Below are positions 1-8,457 of a DNA stretch of 59,787 nucleotides, piece after piece. Below the pieces are notes generated by a model, which worked only from the letters and a program-made list of their open reading frames with translations, had not been told where the DNA came from and searched no databases. The stretch's first letter is position 1, and every line of letters starts with the position of its first letter. The position numbers and the translations under genes are program-made. This DNA is from Pelistega sp. (GTDB lineage: Bacteria; Pseudomonadota; Gammaproteobacteria; Burkholderiales; Burkholderiaceae_B): positions 1 through 59,787 of the forward strand of contig JAUNUI010000021.1 of the NCBI GenBank assembly GCA_030538255.1, written 5' to 3'.

Positions 1-34
1 ACTTAACGCCGACGCTCACTTAACGCCGATACGT
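1..34. repeat. 17-bp direct repeat spanning the stop codon
   Basis: The 12-mer ACTTAACGCCGA occurs at 1 and again at 18. The second copy contains the stop codon (20-22) of the methyltransferase gene, so the gene end has been duplicated downstream. The window edge prevents seeing whether more copies follow. Confidence 0.7.
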
Positions 35-745
35 GAGCAAGCGTCCCTTATAGGGAGCGGGTTCATCCTCATTAAAAGCAACTGCCGTTTCCTCCAACTC
101 GAAGCCAAGGGAAGCCATTTTACGGCTAAACAGATTTTTATAACCACGCCCAGGACAACTAAACAAGACCTTAGCATGCGGCTTAGCCAGATATTGAATC
201 GCATTCATTAAGAGTTTTGGGTGGCCTGGGTCATAGAGCAGATCACTGGCAATGATCAAATCATATTCCTGCCGTGGCCCATGAGGATTATTCCAATCAA
301 GTTGTAGAAACGGAATCGTCGGCAGTTGATTGAGTCTGGCATTATAGTCAAGAAAATCCTGACTCTCTGGGTGATAATCACTGGCCGTGATATCAGCATC
401 GCGGTATTGCAGTGTTAGGCTCGGCAGACCAAGGCCACAGCCCAACTCAAGAATACGTCGATTATTCAGTTCGATATGCTTTATTTTGGTCGCGAGAACC
501 TTACTCGCGGGCCATAAGACACCGAACAATGACCAACTCGCCGAGCAGATTCCTGCACGCTCTGCCTCTCCTGAATCATCAGCATACTGCGATTTATCTT
601 TCAGGACACGCAAAGAGCCTTTGAATTGACCAATCTCGAACGCCTGTTTACGAGTTTCATAACCCTGTACGCTTACACTCTGCCGATTAGCATCCTGCAC
701 TCCTACACTCTGCCGATTGGCACCCTGCACATCTAAGCTCAGCAT
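20..745 (-). CDS. class I SAM-dependent methyltransferase, METTL21-like
   Basis: A 241-residue protein of the seven-beta-strand methyltransferase fold, probably a protein lysine methyltransferase of the METTL21/ETFB-KMT type; the substrate cannot be told. The SAM-binding motif I reads LELGCGLGLPSL at about residues 98-109, followed by the acidic strand end ASDYHPE and the motif IIASDLLYDP, typical of this family. The start at 745 is well supported by AGGAGG six bases upstream. Oddly, the first 30 residues are two copies of a ten-residue repeat (VQGANRQSVG, VQDANRQSVS) plus a partial third, so the protein carries an added low-complexity N-terminus. Its 3' end, including the stop, is also part of a 17-bp direct repeat at the window edge. 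The family call is good; the role is inference. Confidence 0.8.
   Translation of the reverse strand: MLSLDVQGANRQSVGVQDANRQSVSVQGYETRKQAFEIGQFKGSLRVLKDKSQYADDSGEAERAGICSASWSLFGVLWPASKVLATKIKHIELNNRRILELGCGLGLPSLTLQYRDADITASDYHPESQDFLDYNARLNQLPTIPFLQLDWNNPHGPRQEYDLIIASDLLYDPGHPKLLMNAIQYLAKPHAKVLFSCPGRGYKNLFSRKMASLGFELEETAVAFNEDEPAPYKGRLLTYRR
664..735. repeat. 30-bp in-frame tandem repeat at methyltransferase N-terminus
   Basis: Two nearly identical 30-bp units (664-693 and 694-723) and a partial third encode the ten-residue VQxANRQSVx repeats at the start of the methyltransferase. Because 30 is a multiple of three, copy number could change without breaking the frame. Confidence 0.75.
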
Positions 746-1114
746 ATCAGCCCTCCTGTATCAAATTTGGGCGAGACCAGAACCGATATCTGGGCAGTAT
801 TATGCTTATAAAACAAGTACTTATTATTGCCACTTATGGACTTAGTGTAACATGTAGCTGTAAAAACATCCTTTTTATGTTAAGTTTCTATTATATTATG
901 TAAAGTAATTTATATATTTTCCCTAGTAATCGTTATTTAAGCCCTAGTAACAAAGGGCATCAGCTTTGTGACGCGAATCGTGTGGGATCTCATCTGTTGA
1001 GCCGCCGTGGATGTAGGGGCAACAGCAATTGCTAGCTCATCTGCATACGACATGCCACTGAGTCACTGTTAGCACAGGGGCAACAACTTTTTCATCCATA
1101 CCCCCTCACCTATA
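746..1114. other. intergenic region, no gene seen
   Basis: About 370 bases between the methyltransferase start and the end of the MFS gene. The part next to the methyltransferase (about 780-930) is AT-rich and presumably holds its promoter. I find no open frame with a ribosome binding site, no RNA gene and no clear terminator. The sequence AGGGGCAACA appears twice, near 1015 and 1076. Confidence 0.5.
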
Positions 1115-2404
1115 CTAAGCCGTCACCACTACAGGTGCTGTCGTGCGTAGTGGATTGCTCTTCGCGAGACCGTATAAGTAGGCGACTAACATAATGAAGG
1201 TTAAGACCGCAAACACGCTCCAGACAAAGGCAAATGAGTTCGACATATCATAAAGCTTGGCCACAGCTGGCACCCCTGTTGCCATACCGAGCATCTGAAA
1301 GCGCATCACCGTACCATAAATTTCGCCATAACCCTCAGGCCCATACGTACGCGAAGACACTACCGAAGTCGTAACGGTCCCGACACAGTTACCGATAGAC
1401 CAGATAATCACAGCTAATGCGCCTAAGAGCCACATATCGGGCGAACGAATCATGATAAACAGGAAGCACGTCGCGAGAATACTGCCAACGATAATCAAGG
1501 TCGAGGTACGCAAACCTAATTGATCATAGACCCACCCCACCAAAATCTTGGCAAATACCGAAGCGACCAGGTTTAAGACCAATAAATTAGTGGCTAACTC
1601 CAAGTCAAACGTATTTTGCAAATACACGGGTAATTGAATCACAATCCCGCCGCCGACAAATCCTGCTAAGAACTGGGCAAGCAACATCGCCCAGAAAAAG
1701 GACGTCGCATACAGCTGCTTAAGTGAATAATGCACAAGCGCATTGCTTTGAGCTCCACTAACAGGCATTACGCCCGCCTGAGCCGCGCTAAGCTGTTCAC
1801 TACCAAGCGGCTGAAGACCGATACTCTCAGGTGAATCCTTAAGTAGGAAAATAATCATCAACAAACCTGAGATCAGTAAGCCTGCGCCGATACTGATATA
1901 GGCGATTGAGTAATCATAATGCTGGATACAGTAGGTAATATACTTACTGAAGATAACACCTAATACCGCACTACCCGCTAGCGAAAGACTCATGGCGAGG
2001 CCTTTTTTCTCAATAAACCAGCGATTCACCAAAACACCTGGAGGAATATAGGCTAAGCCCGTAAAGAAAAAGCCTAATAATACGGCGAGAATATAGAGAA
2101 GCCACAAATTACTGACATAGCCCAAAGCCGCATACGATAAGCAAAAGCCAGTTAAAAAGACAATTAGGGTCGGTTTAGTGTGCCGCTGAATTAAGCGCCC
2201 AACCATAGGCGAAGCCAACATTGAGGTCAAGAAAATCAAGGTCGTACTTAATGAAAACTGTGTGGGACTGATGCCAATCACATTAATCACCTGATTTTGA
2301 TAAATCATATAAGTACTGACTGTTAAAGCAATCGCTGAGCCAGATATCACCATCATAAGAAGCACTATCCACCAGCCATAGAATATTTTGCCTTGCTTGC
2401 TCAT
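1115..2404 (-). CDS. MFS transporter (FYGWW-type, OFA/monocarboxylate-like)
   Basis: A 12-segment major facilitator of about 429 residues in the inner membrane. The N-terminus carries FYGWWIV, typical of the oxalate/formate antiporter and monocarboxylate branch, and two hydrophobic halves are separated by a polar loop around residues 200-230 (LGSEQLSAAQAG). The substrate is unknown; small carboxylates are the usual cargo of relatives. There are two start codons six bases apart. GGGGAG lies two bases before the outer ATG (2410) but eight before the inner one (2404), so the inner start is chosen. The gene stands alone with a long AT-rich upstream region. Confidence 0.8.
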   Translation of the reverse strand: MSKQGKIFYGWWIVLLMMVISGSAIALTVSTYMIYQNQVINVIGISPTQFSLSTTLIFLTSMLASPMVGRLIQRHTKPTLIVFLTGFCLSYAALGYVSNLWLLYILAVLLGFFFTGLAYIPPGVLVNRWFIEKKGLAMSLSLAGSAVLGVIFSKYITYCIQHYDYSIAYISIGAGLLISGLLMIIFLLKDSPESIGLQPLGSEQLSAAQAGVMPVSGAQSNALVHYSLKQLYATSFFWAMLLAQFLAGFVGGGIVIQLPVYLQNTFDLELATNLLVLNLVASVFAKILVGWVYDQLGLRTSTLIIVGSILATCFLFIMIRSPDMWLLGALAVIIWSIGNCVGTVTTSVVSSRTYGPEGYGEIYGTVMRFQMLGMATGVPAVAKLYDMSNSFAFVWSVFAVLTFIMLVAYLYGLAKSNPLRTTAPVVVTA

Positions 2405-2838
2405 TCTCATTGCTCCCCACTATTTGGTTTAAAAATACCTTGATTGTATATACAACTATACTTTAACCTTGACCCAAGCGCTCGTCAAAGACTTTATCTT
2501 CTTTCCACCTTAAACCTGATTAAGGCTTGATAAAAGTCAATTTGCTTAGCCCTTGACAAGAATCTGGCCGCAATATTTCGCGAATTTGCTCACCCGCCCA
2601 TATCCTGACATAGCGCGTATTTTTACACAATATTAGACCTTAACTTAAGATGCATGGCCATACAAAAACTAGACATGGACTACACATGTATTTATATAAA
2701 GTTAAACCTTAACGTCACCTGTATTTCCCGAAAAAATTAGGTATCTACTGTACTGGTATTTTCAGGCATAATCATGTCTCTACTTTACACGAATTTTCTT
2801 ACAATTTGATGCCTTCGTACTATCATTTTTCCCCGCAA
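2405..2838. other. intergenic region, no gene seen
   Basis: This AT-rich stretch lies between the MFS start and the ettA terminator. It should contain the MFS promoter (minus strand). I see no credible open frame, RNA gene or repeat beyond short AT-rich motifs. Confidence 0.4.
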
Positions 2839-2873
2839 AAAAGGGACCCAAGATATCCTATTTCTTGGGCCCC
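2836..2873 (-). terminator. rho-independent terminator of ettA
   Basis: Read on the minus strand, GGGGCCCAAGA pairs with TCUUGGGUCCC (one G-U) across a nine-base loop and is followed by six T residues. It lies about 75 bases after the ettA stop. Confidence 0.85.
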
Positions 2874-2948
2874 TTCACGGAGAAACTTTAGCTCAGCATA
2901 AAACCTTATCGCGGAGTTTGGCTGCTGCGCTTAACTGTACTGTCCAGC

Positions 2949-4622
2949 TTATTTTAAAGCCTTATAACGAATACGCTTAGGTTTCGCACCTTCTTCACCA
3001 AGGCGACGTTTCTTGTCCTCTTCATACTCTTGATAGTTACCATCAAAGAAGACCACTTCTGAATTACCCTCAAAAGCCAGAATATGCGTGGCAATACGGT
3101 CTAAGAACCAACGGTCATGACTGATCACCATGATGCTACCTGCAAACTCGAGTAAAGCATCCTCTAAGGCACGTAAGGTTTCCACATCAAGGTCATTCGA
3201 TGGCTCGTCAAGAAGCAATACATTGCCGCCCTTAATTAGCGTCTTAGCCATATGCAGACGACCACGCTCACCACCGGACAAAGAGCCAACTTGCTTATTC
3301 TGGTCAGCGCCCTTGAAGTTAAAACGACCTAAATAGGCACGCGCAGGCATTTCAAACTTACCAACTGTCAATAAGTCGGCACCGTTAGCAATATATTCAA
3401 AGACATTTTTATTATCTTCTAAACTTTCGCGCGACTGATCCACGAAAGAAATATTCGCTGTTTGACCAATTAAAACTTCACCCGAATCTGGTTGTTCAGC
3501 ACCCGTAATCATACGGAACAAGGTTGATTTACCGGCACCGTTAGGGCCAATGATACCAACGATAGCGCCTGGCGGAATCTTGAAGCTTAAATCATCAATT
3601 AATAGACGATCACCGAAGGCCTTAGACACATTCTTAAACTCAATCACTTCATTACCTAAGCGCTCTGCCACAGGAATAAAGATTTCCTGAGTTTCATTGC
3701 GCTTCTGGTACTCATGTGAAGAAAGCTCTTCAAAGCGTGCCAAACGTGCCTTAGACTTCGCTTGGCGACCCTTAGGATTCTGGCGTACCCATTCCAATTC
3801 TTTCTTAATCGTGCGTTGACGTGCAGACTCTTGACTCTCCTCTTGTTTTAAGCGGTCATCTTTCTGTTCAAGCCACGAACTATAATTACCCTTCCAAGGA
3901 ATACCATGACCTCGGTCTAACTCAAGAATCCATTCCGCCGCATTATCTAAGAAATAACGATCATGGGTAACTGCCACCACAGTACCAGGGAATTTCTGTA
4001 AGAATTGCTCTAACCAATCCACACTTTCCGCATCCAAGTGGTTGGTTGGCTCATCGAGCAAGAGCATATCGGGCTTAGATAGCAATAAAGCACAGAGCGC
4101 AACACGGCGCTTCTCACCACCCGATAGATTGCCCACGATGGCGTCCCAAGGTGGTAAACGTAGAGCATCAGCAGCAATTTCCATCTGATGCTCAATATCA
4201 TCAGCACCACTTGAGGCTGCAGCAGAAATAATCGCTTCTAACTCCGCCTGCTCAGCTGCCAATTTATCAAAATCCGCATCAGGATCGGCATATTCACTAT
4301 ACACCTCATCCAAACGACGCCGCGCAGCAAATACCGCACCCAAGCCTTGCTCTACCGCTTCACGCACCGTATGCTCAGGATTAAGCTGTGGCTCTTGTGC
4401 CAGATAACCGATATTCAGGTTAGGCATTGGGATGGCTTCACCCTCAATTTCTTTATCAATGCCCGCCATGATTTTCAGCAAGGTAGACTTACCTGAACCA
4501 TTCAAACCTAAAACACCAATTTTCGCACCTGGGAAAAAAGAGAGCGAAATATCACGCAGAATTTGACGCTTAGGAGGAACAATCTTCCCAACGCGATTCA
4601 TCGTAAAAACGTACTGAGCCAT
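2949..4622 (-). CDS. ettA: energy-dependent translational throttle protein EttA
   Basis: An ABC-F ATPase of 557 residues (family about 555) that binds the ribosomal E site and gates the first steps of elongation according to the ATP/ADP ratio. It has two ATPase domains and no membrane segments. The first has Walker [10 protein letters not shown] at 39-47, signature LSGGEKRR and Walker [12 protein letters not shown]; the second has [17 protein letters not shown] and [11 protein letters not shown]. The charged linker between them with [20 protein letters not shown] is the P-site interaction arm that separates EttA from other ABC-F proteins. It is monocistronic, with its own terminator. Confidence 0.95.
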   Translation of the reverse strand: MAQYVFTMNRVGKIVPPKRQILRDISLSFFPGAKIGVLGLNGSGKSTLLKIMAGIDKEIEGEAIPMPNLNIGYLAQEPQLNPEHTVREAVEQGLGAVFAARRRLDEVYSEYADPDADFDKLAAEQAELEAIISAAASSGADDIEHQMEIAADALRLPPWDAIVGNLSGGEKRRVALCALLLSKPDMLLLDEPTNHLDAESVDWLEQFLQKFPGTVVAVTHDRYFLDNAAEWILELDRGHGIPWKGNYSSWLEQKDDRLKQEESQESARQRTIKKELEWVRQNPKGRQAKSKARLARFEELSSHEYQKRNETQEIFIPVAERLGNEVIEFKNVSKAFGDRLLIDDLSFKIPPGAIVGIIGPNGAGKSTLFRMITGAEQPDSGEVLIGQTANISFVDQSRESLEDNKNVFEYIANGADLLTVGKFEMPARAYLGRFNFKGADQNKQVGSLSGGERGRLHMAKTLIKGGNVLLLDEPSNDLDVETLRALEDALLEFAGSIMVISHDRWFLDRIATHILAFEGNSEVVFFDGNYQEYEEDKKRRLGEEGAKPKRIRYKALK

Positions 4623-4790
4623 GAATAATGCCTATAAATAGAGAAATAATATAATCCCGTTATTGTAGTCAAACTACCTAGATTTGTCTGTAAAAAGGCG
4701 GTGTTCTGCATTTAATCAGCAGCGTAACGAGGTAAATTGGCAAGAAGGTGGCGACTACGGCTTTTAATAAAAAATTAAGTGCCAATCACG

Positions 4791-4921
4791 CAATACTTAG
4801 CGTTAAAAGGTCTATGTGCAAAACTTAGTCCTCAGCAGATAAGTTAAGCGAAAGTTGCACAATACTTAGCGTTAAAAAGTCCATGTGCAAAACTTAGTCC
4901 TCCGCAAATAAGTTAAGCGAA
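4791..4921. repeat. 69-bp-period direct repeat
   Basis: Two copies of a 62-bp unit (4791-4852 and 4860-4921) beginning CAATACTTAGCGTTAAAA and ending AAGTTAAGCGAA, differing at about five positions. They lie in the 427-bp gap between the divergent ettA and the acidic-protein gene. No open frame or known repeat family is recognised. The rest of the gap presumably holds both promoters. Confidence 0.85.
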
Positions 4922-5048
4922 GCGTGGACTTGGCAGTAACGCCTTTTACCCCCAAAATCCCTCTCATCGAAATGCCCACAAGACAAACTAAGCGCTTTAG
5001 GCGATAATTATATTTTTACGAATCAATGACATCTCTGTCAGCCGAACC

Positions 5049-5561
5049 ATGAGCAGCCTTACCTTTAGCCAAGAAGAACTAGAACTATTAATTAAAACCG
5101 TCGATGCCCTCTCCGCTTACATGGGTAAGCCCGTGCTAGCCGAGATTGATACCAGTGAAGATGGTTACGAGTGGATTGCCTTTGGCGTGCCGTTGGATAC
5201 GCAAGAAGAACCTGAGACCGACACTGTGATTATGCAGATGGGTGGACCTAGTGCGCGTCTGATTGGGCAGACCGCTAACTTAGACGATTTTGCTCAAGTG
5301 GTTTATGATTGCGAATTCTTATGGGGCATTCAAATTACCGATGATGAATTCTTGCGTTACGTGCGCATTGACCATGAGGGCGATGAGGTCGAATGGTCGG
5401 AAGAACTCAGTACGCTTTTGCCGTTTGGCATGCAGGACGATGATCTGCTCGCCGAGATGGAACTCGAAGCCGCGCTAGAGGAAGAAGAGGATGACGAGGA
5501 CGATGAGGATGATTTCCTCGATGATGATGAACCTGAGTTCAAGCCGAACTTACCACATTGA
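5049..5561 (+). CDS. acidic protein of unknown function
   Basis: A 170-residue cytoplasmic-looking protein with no signal peptide or membrane segment. I do not recognise the family. The first 120 residues look like a small folded domain (start MSSLTFSQEELELL, with WIAFGVPLD and CEFLWGIQI). The last 40 are almost wholly Asp and Glu, ending in a short tail (FKPNLPH), which suggests a nucleic-acid mimic or a charged partner-binding tail, though this is inference. No clear ribosome binding site precedes the ATG. The 3' end, including the stop, is repeated 70 bases downstream. The serine-rich frame on the other strand is a shadow of the acidic tract. Confidence 0.7.
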   Translation: MSSLTFSQEELELLIKTVDALSAYMGKPVLAEIDTSEDGYEWIAFGVPLDTQEEPETDTVIMQMGGPSARLIGQTANLDDFAQVVYDCEFLWGIQITDDEFLRYVRIDHEGDEVEWSEELSTLLPFGMQDDDLLAEMELEAALEEEEDDEDDEDDFLDDDEPEFKPNLPH

Positions 5562-5636
5562 TTGCACGTATACTCTTTAAACACGCCGCTCAAGTCGAGC
5601 GAATGAGTTTAAGTCAATAAGACCACATTGATTGCA
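5552..5636. repeat. 15-bp exact repeat of a gene 3' end
   Basis: ACCACATTGATTGCA occurs at 5552-5566, where it contains the TGA stop of the acidic-protein gene, and again at 5622-5636 in the intergenic region. Confidence 0.7.
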
Positions 5637-5782
5637 GAGAGTTAGTAGCGTATTCAGTCATTGCCTCAACGGCTTATTGATTCAGCATCTCATTGACCCA
5701 ACGGTTCATTGGCTCAGCGGCTCAGAGCTTCATGACATCAGAGTGTCGATTGCATCAGCAGCTAGCGCTGCACTCAAACAAC

Positions 5783-6703
5783 TCAGCTCGCGTCCCGTCG
5801 ATATAAGGCATAGCCAATCGGTGCACAGGCTGCCACCAGCAACTTGGCGCGCCAATCACTTAACTGCGCTAGCTCTGGCAAGGCCACACCCTGGTCCTTC
5901 AAGTGTAAACGGAAGCGTGTATAACGAATTGCCGCCTTAATAAACTCTTTCGGCTGGTCCCAGAACCATGGCAAACAATCTTGCACCGTGTCTCGTGCCA
6001 ATAGAATTAAGCCCAGCGCATGCTGCTTTCCCATACGTGCACCTTCCGCTGAGAGCGAATCGGCACTATCAAAATACGTACGATAGACTTGATTGACAAA
6101 GCGCGTCTTATAGCCCGCCCGCGCAATCTTACGCCAGACAAGGCTCTCAGGCACAAAGCCACGAATATCCTCGGGAAAAGGAAATTGACGCAAGACACTG
6201 GTCTGCAAGCAACCAAACTTCTCCCCGCGCACTTGATGTTTAAAACTCATATCCAGAGAAGTAATAGCCATCACATCTTGAGGATACTTATCGCCAACAA
6301 TCTGCCCATCAGGACGTGCACATAAGCCAGTGACGGCAATATAGTTTGCTCGCTCCGCCTCGGGAATCGCCTGCCATTGTTGCCACATATTGCTTAAGGC
6401 ATCGGGCAAGATCGTGTCATCGCTGTCTAAAGCGACAATCAACTCGCCATGTGCCTCGCGTACCCCATGGTTAAAAGCCGTCTTCTTATGTTGGTTGGTC
6501 TGCCACTTATAACGGATAGGAATCTTCGCCTCGGCAATCCAAGACTGGACTAATTCTGCCGTATTATCGGTAGAGCCATCATCAATAATCAACCACTCAA
6601 AATCCTTAAAGTCCTGTTGCAAGAGACTCTCGTAAACACGCGGCAAGGTACTTGCGCGGTTATAGCTTGGCGTCATAACAGTGAATGCGTAAGAGGTATT
6701 CAT
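5783..6703 (-). CDS. family 2 glycosyltransferase
   Basis: A GT-A fold glycosyltransferase of 306 residues from the chosen start. The N-terminus has FTVMTPSYNRASTLPRVYESL, then LIIDDGSTDNT and VALDSDDTIL, the nucleotide-sugar and metal-binding motifs of family GT2. There are no membrane segments. The acceptor is unknown; no other surface polysaccharide genes are adjacent. The longer frame starts at 6718, but GGAG lies seven bases before the ATG at 6703 and nothing suitable precedes the outer ATG, so 6703 is chosen. Confidence 0.85.
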   Translation of the reverse strand: MNTSYAFTVMTPSYNRASTLPRVYESLLQQDFKDFEWLIIDDGSTDNTAELVQSWIAEAKIPIRYKWQTNQHKKTAFNHGVREAHGELIVALDSDDTILPDALSNMWQQWQAIPEAERANYIAVTGLCARPDGQIVGDKYPQDVMAITSLDMSFKHQVRGEKFGCLQTSVLRQFPFPEDIRGFVPESLVWRKIARAGYKTRFVNQVYRTYFDSADSLSAEGARMGKQHALGLILLARDTVQDCLPWFWDQPKEFIKAAIRYTRFRLHLKDQGVALPELAQLSDWRAKLLVAACAPIGYALYRRDAS

Positions 6704-6867
6704 GAGAGGGCTCCGCATTGATAAAAGAAGAAACTACCCATAGGCCCATAGCTCGGGCAAATTGAACGATATAAATTTAGGCTTCGCATCGTCACCATCT
6801 TATTCCTTGGTCAAAAGGAATAAGATGCTTGGCATTCAAGCAAGGCTCTAAATTAAACAAAAGCCGC

Positions 6868-6909
6868 TAAAAAAGCAAAAAGCCAAGACTCACAATGAAT
6901 CTTGGCTTT
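6868..6909 (-). terminator. rho-independent terminator after the 42-residue gene
   Basis: On the minus strand, AGCCAAGA and TCTTGGCT (6900-6907 and 6881-6888) form an eight-pair stem, followed by TTTTTGCTTTTTT. It begins about 30 bases after the stop of the small basic gene. Confidence 0.85.
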
Positions 6910-6936
6910 GGTATTCGCTAGGTTAAAACTCGTTGA

Positions 6937-7065
6937 TTAAACGCGCTTAACTTTCTCTAACATCTTGAATACGCCCTTCGGTGAACCAACAAACAAACGC
7001 TTGAAAGCTTTACCTAAACAACGACGCTCTAGAGTATTACGACGAGTACGTTTGATCTCTGCCAT
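6937..7065 (-). CDS. small basic protein, 42 residues, unknown
   Basis: A short gene below normal size cut-offs, supported by a ribosome binding site (GGAG six bases before the ATG), a strong terminator 30 bases after the stop, and no competing frame. The product starts MAEIKRTRRNTLERRC and ends KMLEKVKRV. It is about one third Lys and Arg, with one Cys, and has no membrane segment. Size and charge resemble a ribosome-associated or nucleic-acid-binding peptide, but it matches neither L34, L36, S21 nor Thx as I know them. Function unknown; that it is a real gene is an inference from the signals around it. Confidence 0.65.
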   Translation of the reverse strand: MAEIKRTRRNTLERRCLGKAFKRLFVGSPKGVFKMLEKVKRV

Positions 7066-7309
7066 CTTATTCTCCGCATAACTTTAATCAAATTAATAGA
7101 GTAGTTTAGCCTATTTTTCAACTCAAGATGATGATTTTCTAGGAAAAACTGATAAATTTTCTATTTTTGTTGGTTTTGCGCTGATTTTTGGTTTTGAATT
7201 AGTCACTTAGCAATAGTAATGACAAAGTGATTTAAGCTCAATTCACCGCCAGCGCATTGATAAGCAACCCCACTAGTCTTCACTTTCAGCTGGAGTTTTG
7301 CTGCGTATA

Positions 7310-8353
7310 CTATAGCTCCTCATTACCCAATTTTTTCAACAATCGGTCAAAATCACTTTCAAACAAAGCATCCTGCACAATACGGTATTTTTCAAATTCA
7401 CTTTCTGCGTGCGCCTTGGCAAGCTCTGAGCTGACCTTTCCTGCATTCTGTAAAACCTCCCTGTCCCACAAGATCAAGAAACCACCTAGCCGCGTCTCCC
7501 AATCCGCCATCGTCATAGGAATGCGTCTCATTGCCTGCATCTCTGCCATATCTAAATAAGCCGATACAATGCGCTCCATTTGAGCAAGCTCGAATTCAGA
7601 CAAGTAATTCTTGGCAACAACTACATCATATTTGTGTATTTTCCCACTTGGTGCGCCTTCCCAGCTGTTTAGTCCCATATGTTTTTTGCGGTGATCAGCA
7701 CGATCCGTCACCATTTCTGCCGCAGTTTGTCCGTGAATGGCATAATGTAGTTTATTCTGTACCGCAGCAAAAAAACGTTTGGTGGCAGCCGCCGAGGAAT
7801 CATAATCAAGCGCTGTCGCATAGATATCAGTAATTTTCTGGTAGAACTTACGCTCGGAAAGACGAATTTCTCGAATTTTTTCCAATTGCCGTTCGAAGAA
7901 CTCATTGCTTAATACACTGCCACCACTTTTCAAGCGCTCCACATCCATGACCCAACCCTGAATAGTGTAGTCCTTCACTATCTGACTAGCCCACTTACGA
8001 AACTGTACAGCCCGTTCATTTTCAATCTTAAAACCTACTGCAATAATAATTTGCAAACTATAGTGATCAACTTCACGCTGAACTTGCCTACTGCCCTCGC
8101 TTTGAACTATTAAGTATTTCTTAATAGTTGCAGCGGGCTCCAATTCCTGATCACTAAAGATGCGTTTGATGTGCTGATTGATGGCAGATACTGTTACATC
8201 ATAAAGCGTCGACATCATCTTTTGTGTTAGCCAAAGGTTTTCATCCTCATAACGCATCTCAACGGCTTGCTCTTGCCCTCCCGTTGCCGCCACAAAAGTT
8301 AAGTATTCCGCTGCCGATGATCGGACAATAGACATTTCACGTTTTTTTGCCAT
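7310..8353 (-). CDS. RhuM family protein
   Basis: A protein of about 347 residues of the RhuM (virulence protein) family, found scattered in bacterial accessory regions. The N-terminal part has MRYEDENLWLTQKMMSTLY and SAINQHIKRIF, resembling a DNA-binding segment; the centre has the family stretch VDHYSLQIIIAVGFKIENERAVQFRKWA. The C-terminal half contains IHGQTAAEMVTDRAD. The biochemical role of the family is not settled; homologues often travel with restriction systems. Here it is alone, between housekeeping genes, which suggests an acquired or remnant gene. A GGAA lies upstream of the ATG at 8353, whereas the outer ATG at 8365 has none; the choice is tentative. Confidence 0.8.
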   Translation of the reverse strand: MAKKREMSIVRSSAAEYLTFVAATGGQEQAVEMRYEDENLWLTQKMMSTLYDVTVSAINQHIKRIFSDQELEPAATIKKYLIVQSEGSRQVQREVDHYSLQIIIAVGFKIENERAVQFRKWASQIVKDYTIQGWVMDVERLKSGGSVLSNEFFERQLEKIREIRLSERKFYQKITDIYATALDYDSSAAATKRFFAAVQNKLHYAIHGQTAAEMVTDRADHRKKHMGLNSWEGAPSGKIHKYDVVVAKNYLSEFELAQMERIVSAYLDMAEMQAMRRIPMTMADWETRLGGFLILWDREVLQNAGKVSSELAKAHAESEFEKYRIVQDALFESDFDRLLKKLGNEEL

Positions 8354-8413
8354 TACTGTTTCCATGATTATTCAGCAGCAATTTTCCATACAATGACAGC
8401 TGACTAGTTAATT

Positions 8414-8432
8414 GTGCAACAAGCTGTTGCAC
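8414..8432. promoter_or_regulatory. inverted repeat upstream of rhuM
   Basis: GTGCAACA and TGTTGCAC form perfect eight-base arms around AGC, between pdxA and rhuM. There is no T-run, so it is less likely to be a pdxA terminator and more likely an operator for rhuM. This is a guess from position and symmetry. Confidence 0.4.
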
Positions 8433-8457
8433 TATGCAACCCACTCACCCCACTCCT

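Noticed and set aside
4791-4921. Possible CRISPR array from the 69-bp-spaced repeats
   Set aside because: There are only two copies, the conserved unit fills nearly the whole period with no variable spacers, and no cas genes are present.
5357-5593. Serine-rich open frame on the minus strand
   Set aside because: It is the complement of the Asp/Glu codon run of the acidic protein gene, with no ribosome binding site.
5632-5940. Plus-strand open frame of 102 residues
   Set aside because: It overlaps the glycosyltransferase gene, has no ribosome binding site or family match, and runs through degenerate repeats.
6937-7065. Annotation of the small basic gene as a ribosomal protein (L34, L36 or S21)
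   Set aside because: The sequence lacks the signatures of those proteins as I know them, so it is left as unknown.
7310-8432. Remnant prophage or restriction island around rhuM
   Set aside because: No integrase, transposase, restriction or phage genes or attachment repeats are visible on either side.
8414-8432. Terminator of pdxA
   Set aside because: The inverted repeat is not followed by a T-run on the minus strand.
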